64,000 nucleotides of DNA from VAZQ01 sp963817015 (GTDB lineage: Bacteria; Pseudomonadota; Alphaproteobacteria; Rhizobiales; Xanthobacteraceae). Made by a program: the position numbers and the translations under genes. The notes below the pieces were generated by a model, which had not been told where the DNA came from, did no database searches, and worked only from the letters and a program-made list of their open reading frames with translations. The DNA lies in NCBI GenBank assembly GCA_963817015.1, contig CAWFMV010000007.1, forward strand, positions 744,001 to 808,000, in the 5' to 3' direction. The first letter of the stretch is position 1. Every line of letters starts with the position of its first letter. Of this stretch, positions 62,163 to 64,000 are shown one piece after another.

Positions 62163-62663
62163 CTATTCGCCTGCAAACTGCGCGAATTCCTTCACCACTC
62201 GCTCGTAGACTTGCCGCTTGAACGGGATGATGAGCGCGGGCAGCTCTTCGAGGCGCTCCCAGCGCCAAGCCGAAAATTCCGGCTTGTGACCGGCCGGGTG
62301 ATTGACGTCGATCTCGCTGTCGTCGCCGGTGAAGCGCACCGCGAACCACTTCTGCGTCTGCCCGCGATATTTGCCCTTCCAGGCCTCGCCGACGATCTCG
62401 CGCGGAATGTCGTAAGTGAGCCAGTCCGCGATCTCGGCAACCTTCTCGACGGAGCGGATATTGGTTTCCTCGTAGAGCTCACGCTGCGCGGCCGGCCACG
62501 GCTCCTCCCCAGGGTCGACGCCGCCCTGTGGCATCTGCCAGGAATGGGTGTCGTCGACATGCTCGGGTCCGCCGCGACGCTTGCCGATGAAGACACGGCC
62601 GGTGCGGTTGAACACCACGACACCGACGCAAGGCCGATACGGGAGGGATTCGAAAGCGGGCAT
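62163..62663 (-). CDS. rppH: RNA pyrophosphohydrolase RppH
   Basis: Nudix hydrolase that removes pyrophosphate from the 5' end of mRNA and so starts decay; 166 residues. The Nudix box runs from GGVDPGEEPWPAAQ into RELYEETNI. The segment YRPCVGVVVFNRTGRVFIG and the C-terminal FKRQVYERVVKEF are RppH/NudH-typical. ATG 62663 begins at the family N terminus. Convergent with atpC; gene order atpC-rppH-deacetylase is common in Rhizobiales. Confidence 0.95.
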   Translation of the reverse strand: MPAFESLPYRPCVGVVVFNRTGRVFIGKRRGGPEHVDDTHSWQMPQGGVDPGEEPWPAAQRELYEETNIRSVEKVAEIADWLTYDIPREIVGEAWKGKYRGQTQKWFAVRFTGDDSEIDVNHPAGHKPEFSAWRWERLEELPALIIPFKRQVYERVVKEFAQFAGE

Positions 62664-62833
62664 CGGTATGTCCTGCTGTCCGATCAAGCGTCGCGAAATG
62701 CGACGCATGACACGGGCCTATAGCTGCCGCGTGGCGATCCTATGCGAAGCAGGCACGGATCGCCGTCGCATTGTGCGTTCGCGCGTGCTGCATAGACGGA
62801 GAGGCGACTGCGCTCAAGATGATTGGCAGGTGT

Positions 62834-62875
62834 GTCAGCTCGACCGGGTCAGCTCGATCGAGTCAGCTTGACCGG
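62834..62875. repeat. Three 14-bp tandem repeats
   Basis: Near-identical units GTCAGCTCGACCGG, GTCAGCTCGATCGA and GTCAGCTTGACCGG in direct succession. They lie at the 3' end of the deacetylase gene; the third unit contains its stop. Confidence 0.75.
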
Positions 62876-64000
62876 GTTTTGGCGACGACCGCGGTAATCG
62901 GCACCAGCTGCACGCCGCGAGCCTCTGCGGCCTTGGCCCAGCGAGCGATGCGGTCGATCGTGATCGGCAGCGCACCTGCCATGCCGACCGCCATGCCGCG
63001 TTCGCGGGCCAGCGCCTCAAGCCGGCCGAGCGCTCGATCGATCTCGATCGCGGTCGGCACCGTATCGATTGCAACGTCGGACTTGGCAAAGGGGAGGCTG
63101 TTGCCGCCCGCGATCTGGCCTGCGAGGCTGCGCGGCGCCGAGCCGTCATCAAAATAGATCAGGCCGCGCTTGGCGGTCTCCCGCAGCACCGGCGCAAGCG
63201 CCTGCTCGGAGGCGCTGAAGCGCGCGCCCATGAAGTTTGCCACGCCCACATAGCCGCGCGCGCGGGCCATCAGCGATTGCAGCCGGTCGACGTTCTGACT
63301 GGCATCGAGCGAGGTGAGCAGCGTCTGCGGTCCCGGATCGTTGTCGGGATAATCGAAGGGCTCCATGGGGATCTGGAGCAGGACCTCATGGCCGCCACCA
63401 CGGGCGAGAGTTATCTGCCGTTCGATGTCGCCGCCGTAAGGCAGGAACGCGAAGGTGACCGGTCCGGGGAGCCGCTTGATGGCATCGCTGGTGTTGGTCG
63501 AGCCGATGCCAAGCCCACCCACCACGATGGCGATGCGCGGAGCGTCGGGGTCCGACGGATTGCTCTTGACCGGCCGCGCAAACGCATCGGCCGGACGCAC
63601 GCCATCCTGGGCGATCTTGGGGAGCGGGCCGTGCCGGGACGGCTCGGTGAGGCGCTCGTCGGGTTCCGCGGACTTGTCGTTTGGAGCGGATTTGTCATTC
63701 GGAGTGTCGGGGATCACCACCTGCTGACGCTTGCCGCTGCTGCCATCGATAATGGTGACAGTCTTGCTGCCGGGCGGGGGCTCCGGCTCGGGTGGCTGCC
63801 CGCCTGCGGCGGGTCCGTCGTAGCGGTTCGGGCGTGTCTTGTCGGCGACGGTCGGCGAGCCGCCAGGGCGGCCTGCACCCTTGGCGGGAGTGCCAGCCTC
63901 GGGGCGGGGATTGGATGGTGCCATCGCTATCGGCTCGCCGCCGAGCGGGTTGTCACGAACGATCGCCCAACCGATGAACACAATGAGCGGCAGCCCCAAA
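62863..64000 (-). CDS. Divergent polysaccharide deacetylase family protein, N terminus cut
   Basis: About 379 residues are visible; the 5' end is outside the window. It begins in a membrane helix (PLIVFIGWAI), has a long Pro/Gly/Lys-rich low-complexity linker with a repeated NDKSAPNDKSA, and then the divergent polysaccharide deacetylase domain: RIAIVVGGLGIGSTNTSDAI, VTFAFLPYGGDIERQITLAR, EVLLQIPMEPFDYPDNDPGP and LIYFDDGSAPRSLA. These proteins (formerly DUF610) are envelope-associated and often follow a ctpA-type protease gene. Activity on a polysaccharide is inferred from the fold only. Confidence 0.9.
   Translation of the reverse strand, partial: LGLPLIVFIGWAIVRDNPLGGEPIAMAPSNPRPEAGTPAKGAGRPGGSPTVADKTRPNRYDGPAAGGQPPEPEPPPGSKTVTIIDGSSGKRQQVVIPDTPNDKSAPNDKSAEPDERLTEPSRHGPLPKIAQDGVRPADAFARPVKSNPSDPDAPRIAIVVGGLGIGSTNTSDAIKRLPGPVTFAFLPYGGDIERQITLARGGGHEVLLQIPMEPFDYPDNDPGPQTLLTSLDASQNVDRLQSLMARARGYVGVANFMGARFSASEQALAPVLRETAKRGLIYFDDGSAPRSLAGQIAGGNSLPFAKSDVAIDTVPTAIEIDRALGRLEALARERGMAVGMAGALPITIDRIARWAKAAEARGVQLVPITAVVAKTRSS

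Overview
This is a GC-rich chromosomal segment from an alphaproteobacterium of the order Hyphomicrobiales (Rhizobiales). It is most likely from the Xanthobacteraceae/Bradyrhizobiaceae side. I infer this from the gene order (ftsY-yciB-ccm-acnA; zapE-mdh-sucC-sucD-sucA-sucB-lpdA; xerC-priA-atpHAGDC-rppH), from the split F1-only ATP synthase operon, from DUF2794, and from short palindromic repeats of a kind common in these genomes. No phage, insertion sequence, CRISPR array, rRNA or tRNA was found.

Layout. 0-6.5 kb: end of a PPOX-type flavoprotein gene, an RluA-type pseudouridine synthase carrying an in-frame palindromic repeat, ftsY, yciB, an alpha/beta hydrolase, a HupE-like permease coupled to a membrane-anchored partner, and a small lipoprotein. 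6.6-13.7 kb: cytochrome c maturation genes ccmA-B-C-D-G on the minus strand, then acnA and a DUF1223 protein. 13.8-21.5 kb: an isochorismatase-like hydrolase, DUF2794, an acetyltransferase, two adjacent chemoreceptors and a Bax-inhibitor-1 homologue. 21.7-30.6 kb: a YbbA/YbbP-type ABC system divergent from a TesA-like esterase, thpR, a GNAT protein, zapE, a lone Flp pilin, an orphan Bug-type binding protein and a DUF1003 protein. 30.7-41.8 kb: the TCA block mdh-sucC-sucD-sucA-sucB-lpdA, interrupted by a small membrane protein, a beta-barrel outer membrane protein and a lipoprotein. 41.9-47.2 kb: three membrane proteins, xerC and priA. 47.2-56.8 kb: an accessory block with a DUF433/DUF5615 toxin-antitoxin-like pair, a marR-emrA-emrB efflux operon, a second orphan Bug protein, EamA and MFS exporters, a luciferase-like monooxygenase and a collagen-like lipoprotein. 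57.1-64 kb: atpHAGDC, rppH and a divergent polysaccharide deacetylase.

The central genes form one energy-metabolism theme: aconitase, malate dehydrogenase, succinyl-CoA synthetase, 2-oxoglutarate dehydrogenase, cytochrome c biogenesis and F1-ATPase. The accessory genes are mostly envelope and efflux functions.

A notable property of the sequence itself is about two dozen single-base frameshifts in otherwise intact, partly essential genes (priA, sucD). Nearly all are one extra base. I read these as sequence or assembly errors rather than real gene loss, and therefore annotate the affected genes as full-length CDS with the shift positions given. I did not find a convincing new multi-gene system. 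The most interesting biological signal is the palindromic repeat inside the rluA-family reading frame.
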